DNA of 64,000 nt from Aegilops tauschii subsp. strangulata (lineage: Eukaryota; Streptophyta; Magnoliopsida; Poales; Poaceae): the NCBI RefSeq assembly GCF_002575655.3, contig NC_053035.3, positions 500,246,601 to 500,310,600 on the forward strand. Direction: 5' to 3'. Both the position numbers and the translations under genes were made by a program. Of the stretch, positions 10,667 through 21,439 are shown piece by piece. Under the pieces are notes generated by a model. The model did no database searches, was not told the origin of the DNA, and saw only the letters and a list, made by a program, of their open reading frames with translations. Position 1 is the first letter of the stretch; each line of letters begins with the position of its first letter.

Positions 10667-13600
10667 GAAGGATGGCAAGGTGAACAAAGGTATATGTGAT
10701 ATACATGTTATTGATGTGTACCTTACCAGAGCTCGCAGTAGCACCTGGGTATTTGATACTGGTTCTCTTGCTAATATTTGCAACTCGAAACAGGGACTAC
10801 GGATTAAGCGAACACTGCCCAAGGACGAGATGACAATGCGCGTGGGAAACGGTTCCAAAGTCGATGTGATCGCCGTCGGCACGCTACCTCTACATCTACC
10901 TTCGGGATTAGTATTAGACCTAAATAATTGTTATTCGGTGCCAGCGTTGAGCATGAACATTATATCTGGATCTTGTTTAATGCGAGACGGTTATTCATTT
11001 AAATCAGAGAATAATGGTTGTTCTATTTATATGAGTAACATCTTTTATGGTCATGCACCCTTGAAGAGTGGTCTATTTTTAATGAATCTCAGTAGTAGTG
11101 ACACACATATTCATAATGTCGAAGCCAAAAGATGCAGAGTTGATAATGATAGTGCAACTTATTTGTGGCACTGCCGTTTAGGTCATATCGGTGTAAAGCG
11201 CATGAAGAAACTCAATAATGATGGACTTTTGGAATCACTTGATTATGAATCACTTGGTAGTTGCGAACCGTGTCTCATGGGCAAGATGACTAAAACACCG
11301 TTCTCCGGAACTATGGAGAGAGCAACTAATTTGTTGGAAATCATACATACAGATGTATGTGGTCCGGTGAATATTGAGGCTCGTGGCGGATATCGTTATT
11401 TTCTCACCTTCACAGATGATTTGAGCAGATATGGGTATATCTACTTAATGAAACATAAGTCTGAAACATTTGAAAAGTTCAAAGAATTTCAGAGCGAAGT
11501 TGAAAATCATCGTAACAAGAAAATAAAGTTTCTACGATCAGATCATGGAGGAGAATATTTGAGTTACGAGTTTGGCCTACATTTGAAACAATGCGGAATA
11601 GTTTCGCAACTCACGCCACCCGGAACACCACAACGTAATGGTGTGTCCGAACGTCGTAATCGCACTTTACTAGATATGGTGCGATCTATGATGTCTCTTA
11701 CTGATTTACCGCTATCGTTTTGGGGTTATGCTTTAGAGACGGCTGCATTCACTCTAAATAGGGCACCATCGAAATCCATTGAGACGACGCCTTATGAACT
11801 ATGGTTTGGCAAGAAACCAAAGTTGTCGTTTCTTAAAGTTTGGGGTTGCGATGCTTATGTGAAGAAACTTCAACCTGATAAGCTCGAACCTAAATCGGAG
11901 AAATGTGTCCTCATAGGATACCCAAAGGAAACCGTTGGGTACACCTTCTATCACAGATCCGAAGGCAAGACATTCGTTGCTAAGAATGGATCCTTTCTAG
12001 AGAAGGAGTTTCTCTCGGAAGAAGTGAGTGGGAGGAAAGTAGAACTTGATGAGGTAACTATACCTGCTCCCTTATTAGAAAGTAGATCATCACAGAAACC
12101 AGTTTCTGCGACACCTACACCAATTAGTGAGGAAGTTAATGATAATGATCATGAAACTTTAGATCAAGTTATTACTGAACCTCGTAGGTCAACCAGATTA
12201 AGATCCGCACCAGAGTGGTACGGTAATCCTGTTCTGGAGGTTATGTTACTAGACCATGACAAACCTACGAACTATGAAGAAGCGATGGTGAGCCCAGATT
12301 CCGCAAAATGGCTTGAGGCCATGAAATCCGAGATGGGATCCATGTATGAGAACAAAGTATGGACTTTGGTTGACTTGCCCGATGATCGGCAAGCAATTGA
12401 AGATAAATGGATCTTCAAGAAGAAGACTGACGCTGACGGTAATGTTACTGTCTATAAAGCTCGACTTGTTGCGAAAGTTTTTCGACAAGTTCAAGGGATT
12501 GACTACGATGAGACCTTCTCACCCGTAGCGATGCTTAAGTCTGTCCGAATCATGTTGGCAATTGCCGCATTTTATGATTATGAAATTTGGCAAATGGATG
12601 TCAAAACTGCATTCCTGAATGGATTTCTGGAAGAAGAGTTGTATATGATGCAACCGGAAGGTTTTGTCGATCCAAAGGGAGCTAACAAAGTGTGCAAGCT
12701 CCAGCGATCCATTTATGGACTGGTGCAAGCCTCTCGGAGTTGGAATAAACGCTTTGATAGTGTGATCAAAGCATTTGGTTTTATACAGGCTTTTGGAGAA
12801 GCCTGTATTTACAAGAAAGTGAGTGGGAGCTCAGTAGCATTTCTGATATTATATGTGGATGACATATTGCTAATTGGAAATGATATAGAATTTCTGGATA
12901 GCATAAAGGGATACTTGAATAAGAGTTTTTCAATGAAAGACCTTGGTGAAGCTGCATATATATTGGGCATCAAGATCTATAGAGATAGATCAAGACGCTT
13001 AATTGGACTTTCACAAAGCACATACCTTGACAAAGTTTTGAAGAAGTTCAAAATGGATCAAGCAAAGAAAGGGTTCTTGCCTGTATTACAAGGTGTGAGA
13101 TTGAGTAAGACTCAATGCCCGACCACTGCAGAAGATAGAGAGAAGATGAAAGATGTTACCTATGCTTCAGCCATAGGCTCTATCATGTATGCAATGCTGT
13201 GTACGAGACCTGATGTGTGCCTTGCTATAAGTTTAGCAGGGAGGTACCAAAGTAATCCAGGAGTGGATCACTGGACAGCGGTCAAGAACATCCTGAAATA
13301 CCTGAAAAGGACTAAGGATATGTTTCTCGTTTATGGAGGTGACAAAGAGCTCATCGTAAATGGTTACATTGATGCAAGCTTTGACACTGATCCGGACGAT
13401 TCTAAATCGCAAACCGGATACGTGTTTACATTGAACGATGGAGCTGTCAGTTGGTGCAGTTCTAAGCAAAGTGTCGTGGCGGGATCTACGTGTGAAGCGG
13501 AGTACATAGCTGCTTCGGAAGCAGCAAATGAAGGAGTCTGGATGAAGGAGTTCATATCCGATCTAGGTGTCATACCTAGTGCATCGGGTCCAATGAAAAT

Positions 13601-13835
13601 CTTTTGTGACAATACTGGTGCAATTGCCTTAGCAAAGGAATCCAGATTTCACAAAAGAACCAAACACATCAAAAGACGCTTCAATTCCATCCGGGATTTA
13701 GTCCGGGTGGGAGACATAGAAATTGGCAAGATACATAAGGATCTGAATGTTGCAGACCCGTTGACTAAGCCTCTTCGACGAGCAAAACATGATCAGCACC
13801 AAGACTCCATGGGTGTAAGAATCATTACTGTGTAG
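10650..13835 (+). CDS. pol: Copia B pol (protease, integrase, reverse transcriptase, RNase H)
   Basis: Open to the stop at 13833-13835. Domains in Copia order: protease with VFDTGS (Asp codon at 10755); integrase with the HHCC motif (LWHCRLGH...CEPCLMGK) and catalytic residues in HTDVCGP, RSDHGGEY and GVSERRNR; reverse transcriptase with WQMDVKTAFLNG and YVDD at 12852-12863; RNase H with YIDASFDTD, CEAEYIAASEA and DNTGAIALA. The reverse-transcriptase stretch reads KVFRQVQG where KGFRQVQG is usual. The frame is intact, but it has no start of its own: it joins gag one nucleotide out of frame near 10650, so translation would need the indel to be a sequencing error or a frameshift. Confidence 0.9.
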   Translation, partial: KYLADKKDGKVNKGICDIHVIDVYLTRARSSTWVFDTGSLANICNSKQGLRIKRTLPKDEMTMRVGNGSKVDVIAVGTLPLHLPSGLVLDLNNCYSVPALSMNIISGSCLMRDGYSFKSENNGCSIYMSNIFYGHAPLKSGLFLMNLSSSDTHIHNVEAKRCRVDNDSATYLWHCRLGHIGVKRMKKLNNDGLLESLDYESLGSCEPCLMGKMTKTPFSGTMERATNLLEIIHTDVCGPVNIEARGGYRYFLTFTDDLSRYGYIYLMKHKSETFEKFKEFQSEVENHRNKKIKFLRSDHGGEYLSYEFGLHLKQCGIVSQLTPPGTPQRNGVSERRNRTLLDMVRSMMSLTDLPLSFWGYALETAAFTLNRAPSKSIETTPYELWFGKKPKLSFLKVWGCDAYVKKLQPDKLEPKSEKCVLIGYPKETVGYTFYHRSEGKTFVAKNGSFLEKEFLSEEVSGRKVELDEVTIPAPLLESRSSQKPVSATPTPISEEVNDNDHETLDQVITEPRRSTRLRSAPEWYGNPVLEVMLLDHDKPTNYEEAMVSPDSAKWLEAMKSEMGSMYENKVWTLVDLPDDRQAIEDKWIFKKKTDADGNVTVYKARLVAKVFRQVQGIDYDETFSPVAMLKSVRIMLAIAAFYDYEIWQMDVKTAFLNGFLEEELYMMQPEGFVDPKGANKVCKLQRSIYGLVQASRSWNKRFDSVIKAFGFIQAFGEACIYKKVSGSSVAFLILYVDDILLIGNDIEFLDSIKGYLNKSFSMKDLGEAAYILGIKIYRDRSRRLIGLSQSTYLDKVLKKFKMDQAKKGFLPVLQGVRLSKTQCPTTAEDREKMKDVTYASAIGSIMYAMLCTRPDVCLAISLAGRYQSNPGVDHWTAVKNILKYLKRTKDMFLVYGGDKELIVNGYIDASFDTDPDDSKSQTGYVFTLNDGAVSWCSSKQSVVAGSTCEAEYIAASEAANEGVWMKEFISDLGVIPSASGPMKIFCDNTGAIALAKESRFHKRTKHIKRRFNSIRDLVRVGDIEIGKIHKDLNVADPLTKPLRRAKHDQHQDSMGVRIITV

Positions 13836-13854
13836 TCTAGATTATTAACTCTAG

Positions 13855-13868
13855 TGCAAGTGGGAGAC
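13855..13868 (+). other. Polypurine tract of Copia B
   Basis: TGCAAGTGGGAGAC directly before the TGAAGGAAATATGCCC start of the 3' LTR. The purine-rich core AAGTGGGAGA is where plus-strand DNA synthesis would be primed in LTR retrotransposons. Confidence 0.75.
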
Positions 13869-14188
13869 TGAAGGAAATATGCCCTAGAGGCAATAATAAA
13901 GTTATTATTTATTTCCTTATATCATGATAAATGTTTATTATTCATGCTAGAATTGTATGAACCGGAAACATAATACTTGTGTGAATACATAGACAAACAG
14001 AGTGTCATTAGTATGCCTCTACTTGACTAGCTCGTTCATCAAAGATGGTTATGTTTCCTAGCCATAGACATGAGTTGTCATTTGATTAACGGGATCACAT
14101 CATTAGGAGAATGATGTGATTGACTTGACCCATTCCGTTAGCTTAGCACTCGATCGTTTAGTATGTTGCTATTGCTTTCTTCATAACT
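13869..14188 (+). repeat. 3' LTR of Copia B, first part
   Basis: Starts TGAAGGAAATATGCCCTAGAGGC and runs colinear with LTR A (reverse strand) until it is interrupted after TTCATAACT. The last three bases ACT (14186-14188) are the target duplication of CACTA-1. Confidence 0.9.
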
Positions 14189-14565
14189 CACTACTAGAAA
14201 AAGGCTTACTAGTGGCGCACCAGTTTTGCCTACTAATGGCGCACTACTGGTGCGCCACTAGCACCACGCCACTAGTGTTTTTTACTAATGGCGCACCGCT
14301 GGTGCGCCATTAGTATAGGCCACGGTGCGCCATTAGTATGCCTCCCACGGGGCCATATATACCCATGTGCTTTGCCACACTAATGGCGCACTGCGGTGTG
14401 ATGCGCCATTAGTATCCTTCGGCATACTAATGGCGCACTGCTGGGTGATGCGCCATTAGTACCCTCTGGCATACTAATGGCGCATTGCGGTGTGATGCGC
14501 CATTAGTATCCTTTGGCATACTAATGGCGCACGTTGGCGTGATGAGCCATTAGTATGTATATTAG
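14189..14565. repeat. CACTA-1 left terminus and subterminal palindrome array
   Basis: After the CACTA end come palindromic units with arms ACTAATGGCGCAC and GTGCGCCATTAGT. From about 14377 they form a tandem array of roughly 46-48-bp units, each an inverted repeat around a short centre, the last ending at 14556. Subterminal repeats of this kind bind the element-coded TNPA-type protein in En/Spm; binding here is inferred. Confidence 0.9.
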
Positions 14566-14799
14566 CGATTTTTTTTCTTTTCTGATTTTTGCACAGATTA
14601 CAAAATATATTATTGGACAAAATATAAGCAGCACCACACAGCAACAACGGATTCATCGAATACAATAGAAGATTAGTCTCCGAATACAATTCATCATATT
14701 AGTCTCCGAATTCAAAAGACCGAACAAAGATAGAACATTACAAGTCTCGAGACCGCGAGTAGCGAGTTTGTCTTCACATTACAAGTCGATATCGATCAT

Positions 14800-15054
14800 C
14801 TAAACTACCATCACATAGAAGAGAGCTGCGGTCATCACGATGAGCATCATCGCGATGAAACTGGTCTTCATCCGGTTCCTCCAACGCTCCCTCCTCTCTC
14901 CCGCTAGATAGCGCGCGTATCTAGATTCCGCCTCCACCCTAGTGGTGTACCCTTTGTAACTGTTACCGCTGAAACGGTGAACCTGTCTCCGACACTCCTC
15001 CCAGTCGTCGTAGACTCCGGGAACCTTACCCTTGTACACGACATACGACGGCAT
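14800..15054 (-). CDS. Small protein with RNase H1 N-terminal (viroplasmin-fold) domain and C-terminal membrane segment
   Basis: 84 residues starting MPSYVVYKGKVPGVYDDW. Residues 3-50 match the RNase H1 N-terminal/viroplasmin fold (PF01693): YVVYKGKVPGVYDDWEEC, then SGNSYKGYTT and a SRYARYL end, a fold known to bind RNA/DNA hybrid or duplex RNA. No RNase H catalytic domain follows. Instead the C-terminus, from about residue 65, is a hydrophobic helix (FIAMMLIVMTAALFYVMVV). It is the last gene of CACTA-1 on the minus strand, about 250 bp downstream of the Ulp1-like exon, and ends near the subterminal array. Such domains are known as cargo in grass CACTA elements; the membrane tail is unusual for a nucleic-acid-binding protein. 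14566-14799 holds only the 3' flank. Confidence 0.65.
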   Translation of the reverse strand: MPSYVVYKGKVPGVYDDWEECRRQVHRFSGNSYKGYTTRVEAESRYARYLAGERRERWRNRMKTSFIAMMLIVMTAALFYVMVV

Positions 15055-15299
15055 CTCTATGCACTAGCCAAACAACAGATAATACATAAGCAATATATAA
15101 GTATGCAACAAAAGGATCGGAAGAGAAAAGCAAGACATTAATAGCACGATTCATGGTCCTACTAAGAAATAGCATCGATTACATCTAAGTTGAACGACTG
15201 TCCAAACCAAAGAGACATACAAGTTCATTAAAGTTTAATTACAACATGAGCTAATCAATGTTTCAGAACTACAGATAGCATCACTACTTTCGACTCGAC

Positions 15300-16894
15300 T
15301 CATGGGACCGGAGCGTGGATGAAGCCGCCATCTGTCGTGATGGTCATGAAGTCGCGGGCGTTGTCAGCCTGCATTTGTAGCATTGTGTCTATGTCGCTGT
15401 TGGACGGTTGAAATTTGAGGTAGAACTGCCCCGAGGTACGAAGGACATCTTGATGGATGATTTCTGCAAACTCCGACTGGATGCGAAAGAATTCTTGTCG
15501 GATGTCCGCGTCCTGGATTGCCGCCAAGCTTGCGGCCCAATCTTTGAGATTATTTGGTAGCAGAAGGTGATTATGGTCCCGCACGATCGCCCGCATGTGA
15601 TGGAGGGCGTAGTAGGCATCCTTCTGACCGCCAGGCGGCTGCTTGACGCAGGGGAACATCGTATTGTGGGTGAACACGTGCCTGCCGTACCTATGAACTG
15701 GCCTCTTAAAGGTGCCTCCAGATGCAGCGTAGCCAGGGAGAGCATCATCAAGAACTTTCTTGATATTTGTTTAGTCTATCTAGGAGTCACGGTCCGGGTC
15801 GAAATACGTGGCCATGGAATATTTCGGGCTTAAGAGGATGAGTGTGCAATGTGTGTCACTGCACAGAACACGGAATGTTAGACAAAAAAGAACGATCGAA
15901 ATCTAAGAAATCATATGTTACGGGGCGGTTAGGAGATGACTTACTCGGGAAAGTAAGGCACGAGGAAGTTATCCTTATCTGGGTTTCCCAGAATGACGCC
16001 TTCGAGGTGTGAACTCGCGACTTGCCGGTCCCCAGCGCTGCCCAAGATCTTGGCACGCATGTAGAAAGGGTCGACTATCACAATGTCCGGGGTCTTGTCT
16101 CTAATGATCCGCATCTCCATACTCAGCGAAAACAGCCGAACGAAGGTGTAGTGCAGCGGATGAAGGTTAAGCATAGCAAAGATGTCATCAAACCGCAGGA
16201 CAATCGTACCCCCGAAGGCGCTATCCACAAAGCCCTTTCCCTCTGGCACCTTGGCCACAAAAACCGGGTAAGCCACATCATTCTCTCTGAGACGCCGCTT
16301 CTCCAAAGAAAGAACACTGTCATGCAGACTCCGCATAGCACTGGTTGCAGCATTGAGCATATTTGTCGGTAGCATCGGCCTACCCGCCACATGCACCCTC
16401 CTCGAGATATCCTTAGGTGAAGGTGGCCCGTCCTGAGCACGGATCGTACTCGGTGCCGGCTGGCTCGCACTGGCGCCCTTGTTAGTCTTTCGTTTCCGGC
16501 CCTTCTTCCTGATCTGCTGTAATGGGATCGAGTTCTGCTGATAGACCGCCTTTTTGAGCGTGTTGGGGCTGATAATATTTGGCACCTCAGCTATCTGAGG
16601 CTCGGTGAAGGCGGCAGCTAGAGGCGTCTCCTGAGAACTGAACGCCAGACGACGCCTGTTGCAATTGGGTTTCTCCGCCGTACCAGCTAGATCGCGGTCG
16701 TCTTTTTGAGGGTTGGATTCTTGAGAAGGAGGCCCGCAGAACTCGTCACCGTACCCATGTTCGGCAAAATACTTATCGACGTTGGAAAATGTACCGCCGT
16801 CGTTGTCGTCGTCGTCCGGATCCTGTGCCATATGCATGTCCGGATCCTGTGCCATAGGGATGTCCGGCATGTCGCGTTGCGGCGTTCTTGCCAT
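15300..16894 (-). pseudogene. CACTA-1 Ulp1-like (C48) peptidase part of second gene, catalytic Cys absent
   Basis: The minus strand encodes a long exon (16894-15941, from MARTPQRDMPDIPMAQDPD to NFLVPYFPE), a short exon near 15862-15780 (THCTLILLSPKYSMATYFDPD) and an exon from about 15757 to 15300 (KVLDDALPGYAASGG... to GGFIHAPVP). The order matches plant transposon-borne Ulp1-like proteins: a basic linker, an N-terminal helical region, a His-containing strand, then the region that normally holds QxxGxxxCGYYV. Here that block reads PPGGQKDAYYALHHM, with Asp in place of the catalytic Cys, so peptidase activity is not expected. The reading frame changes near 16890 relative to the exon upstream, by an indel or an unrecognised intron. 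Confidence 0.6.
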
Positions 16895-18906
16895 GGCTTG
16901 GCGCTGGCATGACTGGCGGTCTTGTCTGTGGGGTGGTGTCCCCCGCCCCCAAACGAATCTGGCTCTTCGGCCAAAGCAGGGGCCAACTTACACAGGCGCT
17001 GAGGGTCATCACATCATCTTCATCGGCCCCAGCGGGTCGAATCGGAGGTAACAACTCGTCGCAGCCTGGCAGCACCCGAACCAGTTCAACCCTATACAAG
17101 GTGGGTGGCATCGGATTACCGTGGAACACGCGGTTGCCCGGTTGAACGATTCTGCCCTTGGCGACATCGACCAACTCGCCGCCCACGAAGTGCAGGAGAG
17201 TGCAAGGAACATCGGTGGCGCCCTGCGAAAACATGTAGGGCGTCAGGGATGCCCAGTCAAAGGCAAGGAGATGAAGTCATCGGCCGAGAGGCTTAGTTAC
17301 CGTGATGCCGTCGAGCTCGGCTAATGTCGAGGCACCGCCAAAGGCGGGCATGCGCGTGCAACTGACGGAGGGGCCGCTTGCTGGCGAGGTGCCGGCCGGC
17401 GTACACCCGGGTGCATTAAGCTCCAATGCCCGTGCCGGCGCCGGAGACACGAATACCTCCTCCACCGGAGACACCAATGGCGCCGCCTGCGCATTGTGCG
17501 AGTTGCTGGCCGTGAAGCTGGGAACCGGGGGAGGCCCCTGTTGGCCGCCCGCAATCCACGTCGTCAGCCCCTGAATCAAGGTAGGCACAATGGCGGTGAG
17601 CGTCGTTCCCAGTTGTTGTTGCACTTGCTCTTGGACAATCTCTGGAATCCGCGCCACTTGTGCCTTGAGTTCTTGAACCTCGCGCGACTGGCTTTCCGAG
17701 CTGGTCTTTTTCTCCTTTCGCCCACCAGCGGTATAGTATGACGACCATTTTGTGGACAAGCCTTTGCCGGCCACACGACCAGCTGACGACGGCTTACTGA
17801 GCTTATCCTTGTTTTTCATTACGTTCAACGCCCTATTTAAAGGGGTGTCAAAAGGGGAGCTCTGAGACGACCCCGCGTTACTGCTTTCAGCCTCCCGCGG
17901 AAGGAATGTGAACCATTTAGAAATTTGGCTTCATTAATTAGAATGCAACCATATGGAGCTAATTACGCGGGGGTGTATTCCTTACCAGAACAAGCTCAAG
18001 CGCCCTGGTCTTCGGATCCGTGGTAAGCTCCTTTGTTACCGGGTCCTCCTTGTACCGGGCCCTGACAAAGTTCCTGGTCTGCTTGTCATGTAATTTCTCG
18101 AAGCGGGGTGGTAGGCCTTGCTCGGCACGCTCCGCGTCCTCCTTGTCCCATATAGGCTCCGCCACTCTGTAACCGCCGGGACCGAGTTGGTGGACCCCTA
18201 AGTTCGACTCCCGCATTTCTTTCCCCCACTGACTTGATTCGGAGGTTGCGCTGCTCTCGCACTTGATCTTGAACTCCTTGTAGTCATCTTCGCTCATCAA
18301 AGGATATTTCGCCTTGATCTTGTCATAACTATCACCTTTTTCAATCATTGCCTTCACCGTGCTTCTCCATGTAGACAGGGTCGTGCTCATCCTCGTGAGT
18401 GCGGCACTGTTCACTTTATTCCCTGAGAGGCGTGTGTTTGCAAACTCAGCGGGGAACTTGTATCGTTCGTGCAGCTTCGTGAAGAGGAGGCTGCGCAAAT
18501 TCCCTCGGTCCTTATGCCTTAGGTTCTCGGTGTTGATCGAGACGGTACTCCAGAGAATGCACCCGAGCTGAACCGAGTACCCCTTGACTACATGTTTGCG
18601 CGCCGTTGGATGCCCGTCGGAGTTCACTTCAGTAAATTCCTCCTTGACGGTGCCGAGCACGTTCGGGCGCCGGTCCTTCCGTTGCCTCTTCGGTTGGCTG
18701 CCATCTGTGCATGCGCCGCCATCATCAGTGGTGGCATCCTCGGCGGCACCATCAGTGGTGTCATCCCCGACGCCACTAGGGGTTGTGTAGTCAGGATCGG
18801 TGTCTTCCGCGGCGTCCTCATAGCGGTGAGGTTCTTCCTCCATCTCCTGGGACAACTCCCAGAATTGCTTGCCGCCCGAACCGCCGGCCTCATCTTTGTG
18901 GGCCAT
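16773..18906 (-). CDS. CACTA-1 second gene, TNPA-like (En/Spm, Ptta-type) region
   Basis: Exon 1 from MAHKDEAGGSGG (18906) to about 17970 has an acidic N-terminus, then a conserved helical block (LRSLLFTKLHERYKFP, LSTWRSTVKAMIEKG, KYPLMSEDDYKEFK) of plant En/Spm-type PF03004 proteins. Exon 2, about 17873-17290, has a coiled-coil heptad stretch (SREVQELKAQVARIPEIVQ) and a Pro/Ala-rich tail. A GT donor near 17296 and an AG acceptor near 17225 lead to exon 3 (ATDVPCTLLHFVGGELVDVA...), a Tnp1/En/Spm-type block ending WPKSQIRLG. TNPA-type proteins bind subterminal repeats to assemble the transposition complex. I infer one gene with the Ulp1-like exons downstream. I did not verify the splice sites. 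Confidence 0.6.
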
Positions 18907-18959
18907 GTTTCGCTCTAAATAGGAAAAAAGTTTGGTCAAAAAGTTGGTTATTGTCAAGG

Positions 18960-19215
18960 AACAAGATCATGGTCTCATCATTTAGGGTTTGTCGACATCG
19001 AGGCATCCTAAAAGCTAAGCTTTTATCATTTAGGGTTTGTCGACGCCGAGGCACCCTAAAAGCCTAAGCGTACATCATTTAGGTTCTCATCGACACCGAG
19101 GTACCCTATAGAAGCCAAGGTTTCATCATTTAGGGTTTGTCGACGCCGAGGCACCCTAAATGCTAAGTTAAGTTTTCATCATTTAGGGTTTATCGATGCC
19201 GAGGCACCCTAGGTT
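18960..19215 (+). repeat. Five tandem ~50-bp units with TTTAGGGTT (telobox-like) motifs
   Basis: Five diverged copies of a unit reading CATCATTTAGGGTTTGTCGA, then CGCCGAGGCACCCTA. They lie just upstream of the TNPA-like gene start (18906, minus strand). TAGGGTTT resembles the plant telobox bound by telomere-repeat-binding factors in promoters. Each unit also has a short inverted relation between TAGGGTT and ACCCTA. Role in expression is inferred only from position. Confidence 0.85.
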
Positions 19216-19320
19216 GGGCCTAATCACTTGGCTCTATTGCCACCTATGCAGCAAGAATGGCGGGGCAGTTGATCCTACTTAACTAAGTACTAAGATACCC
19301 CGGCCCATGCATTAGTCGCA

Positions 19321-19413
19321 AGTACCCCATATGTCCTATTTTTAGCAAAGTCATGCTAAAATTCACGGAAAATTTCAGCATGACCTTTGCTAAAAATAGG
19401 ACATATGGAGTAC
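19321..19413. repeat. Near-perfect hairpin, ~36-bp arms
   Basis: AGTACCCCATATGTCCTATT...TCATGCT (19321-19357) pairs with AGCATGACC...GACATATGGAGTAC (19377-19413), leaving a loop of about 19 nt. I see one mismatch and one single-base indel. The right arm resembles sequence before the TNP2 gene at about 25990-26080 (GCATGACTTTCCCTAAAAATAGGAC, then GCCGAAACGGAA), so it may derive from a duplicated gene leader. Confidence 0.85.
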
Positions 19414-20858
19414 CCGAATTTGCCGGAACGGAAGTTAATCGACATTCCAGCAAACTCAAGGGCCTCTCGGGGTACCTGCAATATCAGTATCCCCGCGTAA
19501 TGAAGTCGCCAATGGGTCATTTCAGAAGATCACAAGTAGCATCATCACAAGTACAACATCATCTATAGCTTTATATTAACAAAGCATCAGCACATATACA
19601 AAAGACCACTTATGCCAACAGTATGGTTTATATCAGATTCAGAGTTAGAAACAGGAAAAACCGGTGCTTCAAAGCCTACTGGACACAATTTACATCTATC
19701 AGTACGGGATGTCCTAACTAATTTCAAGTGTTCACAGGTGAACTTGTACCATGGATGAGCCTAGTGCTTCATTAGTCAACTGAACAGAGATAACAGGGCA
19801 TAACACCATACATAAAGTGATGAGCATACATACTACTGTCCAAGCAAATTAACTTAATAGTATTGTGTGAAGTTCAGTTTGAAAATTCAGTTACTGCTTG
19901 AGTGATTTGACACCAAAAATTACTCCCAAAAATTACAATGACTGTATATTGACTGCATATATTCACTGTACAGGACTGAATTCAGTCAAGAAAACCTGTC
20001 AATTTCTGTTCACTGCATATATTCACTGTATAGGCTGTCAAGTTCTATTTCAGCTCAAGTTTTATTACAACACAAACACTGTAATTCATCTGCTCACAGA
20101 AAAATTAATAATCAAAATCAAATTACAATAGGGGTCCCAGGTTTGACCCCATGATAGGTGCTATCTAGGATTATTCCTCTTCTGAACAAACCATCATGCA
20201 TCATTTTCTAACCAAGGCATAGCTCAGGAAAACCACTTGCTTTGACCAGAACTAGCTGATTACCCCAAATCTCATGGTAAAATTAGCAAGGCAGAGCATC
20301 ATGCATCATTTTGTCTGTATCTTTAGATTATGTACTTTAGGCACAATCATACACAATTCTGACTAATTCATCACTGTAGGCCAGCATGAAACACACTCCT
20401 CCAAACAAAGCCTAAAATTCCACTATTATTGCCTGTAAAAAGGCCTAATATCCACTAGTATTGCCTCTAAAAAAGCCTTAAAAGTCCACTATTGTTGACA
20501 ATCAAAATATGATCTGAACTGTAAGGAGTTAACTGAAAAATGAGTGGTTGTTGGCATGAGGGAGTAAACTGATTGTTGGCACAAAAATATTGGTTCTGCA
20601 AACATGAAAACAGTCACAAAAATAATGCACTTGGTTTGTGTTGAGTTTTTGCTTTCAGGGATTGGTTTGTGTTGAGTTGTTAACCTAAAGGTTCGGTAGT
20701 TTGAATCTCCTTTAGCTACTTTGAATCCATGGACTACCCTGTTAGATTGGGACTGAAGATAGGTACCTGCTTATCTTTCTATTCCGTCACCAATAGTGGC
20801 TTTTCCAAGAATAATATCCCTGCATGAACATAGGTGAGAGGTTAACTAACTGCCTCAA
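19414..20858. other. CACTA-1 internal non-coding stretch
   Basis: No supported gene, RNA or element end. It is AT-rich, with an imperfect repeat CTGCATATATTCACTGTA(C/T)AGG at about 19952-19973 and 20012-20033. It is presumably the upstream region of the TNPA-like gene. Confidence 0.6.
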
Positions 20859-21430
20859 AGGCATAATCAATGGTTATACATGGAACAAATTGCCAACGGT
20901 CAGATGACCTAGACCGCCACGGTCGAGGGGAGGGAGGGATGGAATGGGGAATGGTGGAGGGAGGGAGGAAGGAGGAAGGAGGAGAGGTACCTGGTCGCCG
21001 GAGGGGTCGGGGTCGGCGAAGGGGTCGCAGTCGGGGTCCGAGCTCGTCCGGGTCCTCGCTCGCCGCGGTCGAAGGAGAGCAGGGGCCGGTGGCGGAGGAC
21101 GGCAGGGGCAGGCGGGATGGGCGCGTCGGGGCCGCGCTCGCCGGCTGCTGCAGGGGCTGGAGAAGGCCCTCGCTCGTCGGAGGGAGGAGGAGAGGAGAGG
21201 AGCGGGCGGCGCGTGCTCGGCCGATCTCGTTCGTGGGGCGCGGGGGCGGCGGGGGTGGAGTCCCGCGGGGGTCGGGGCAGCGGCGTCGATGCAGCGCAAG
21301 ACCACAGCGGCGGCGGCGGCGCCGACGGCGTGCAGGCGCGGCGGACGGAGGGGGCGGAGCAAGGGGGCGGCGGCATACGGTTGGGGTCGAGTGGGGGATC
21401 TGGCGAGGGAGGGAGGGAGGCCATAAGTAC
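20859..21430. other. GC-rich, CpG-rich tract in CACTA-1
   Basis: Roughly 570 bp of CGG/GGA-rich sequence, open in many frames on both strands with Arg/Gly/Pro-rich translations. That is the signature of composition, not of coding. It sits between the TNPA-like gene and the internal subterminal units, the same place where CACTA-2 has its GC-rich tract (56560-57085). Probably a promoter/5' leader region on the minus strand. Confidence 0.6.
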
Positions 21431-21439
21431 GTCATAAGT

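Noticed and set aside
14189..14565. Regularly spaced palindromes that could be taken for a CRISPR-like array
   Set aside because: Spacers are not unique, arms are subterminal CACTA repeats, and the context is a plant transposon.
18592..18918. 108-codon plus-strand frame opposite the TNPA-like gene
   Set aside because: Antisense shadow of a minus-strand exon that carries recognisable En/Spm motifs.
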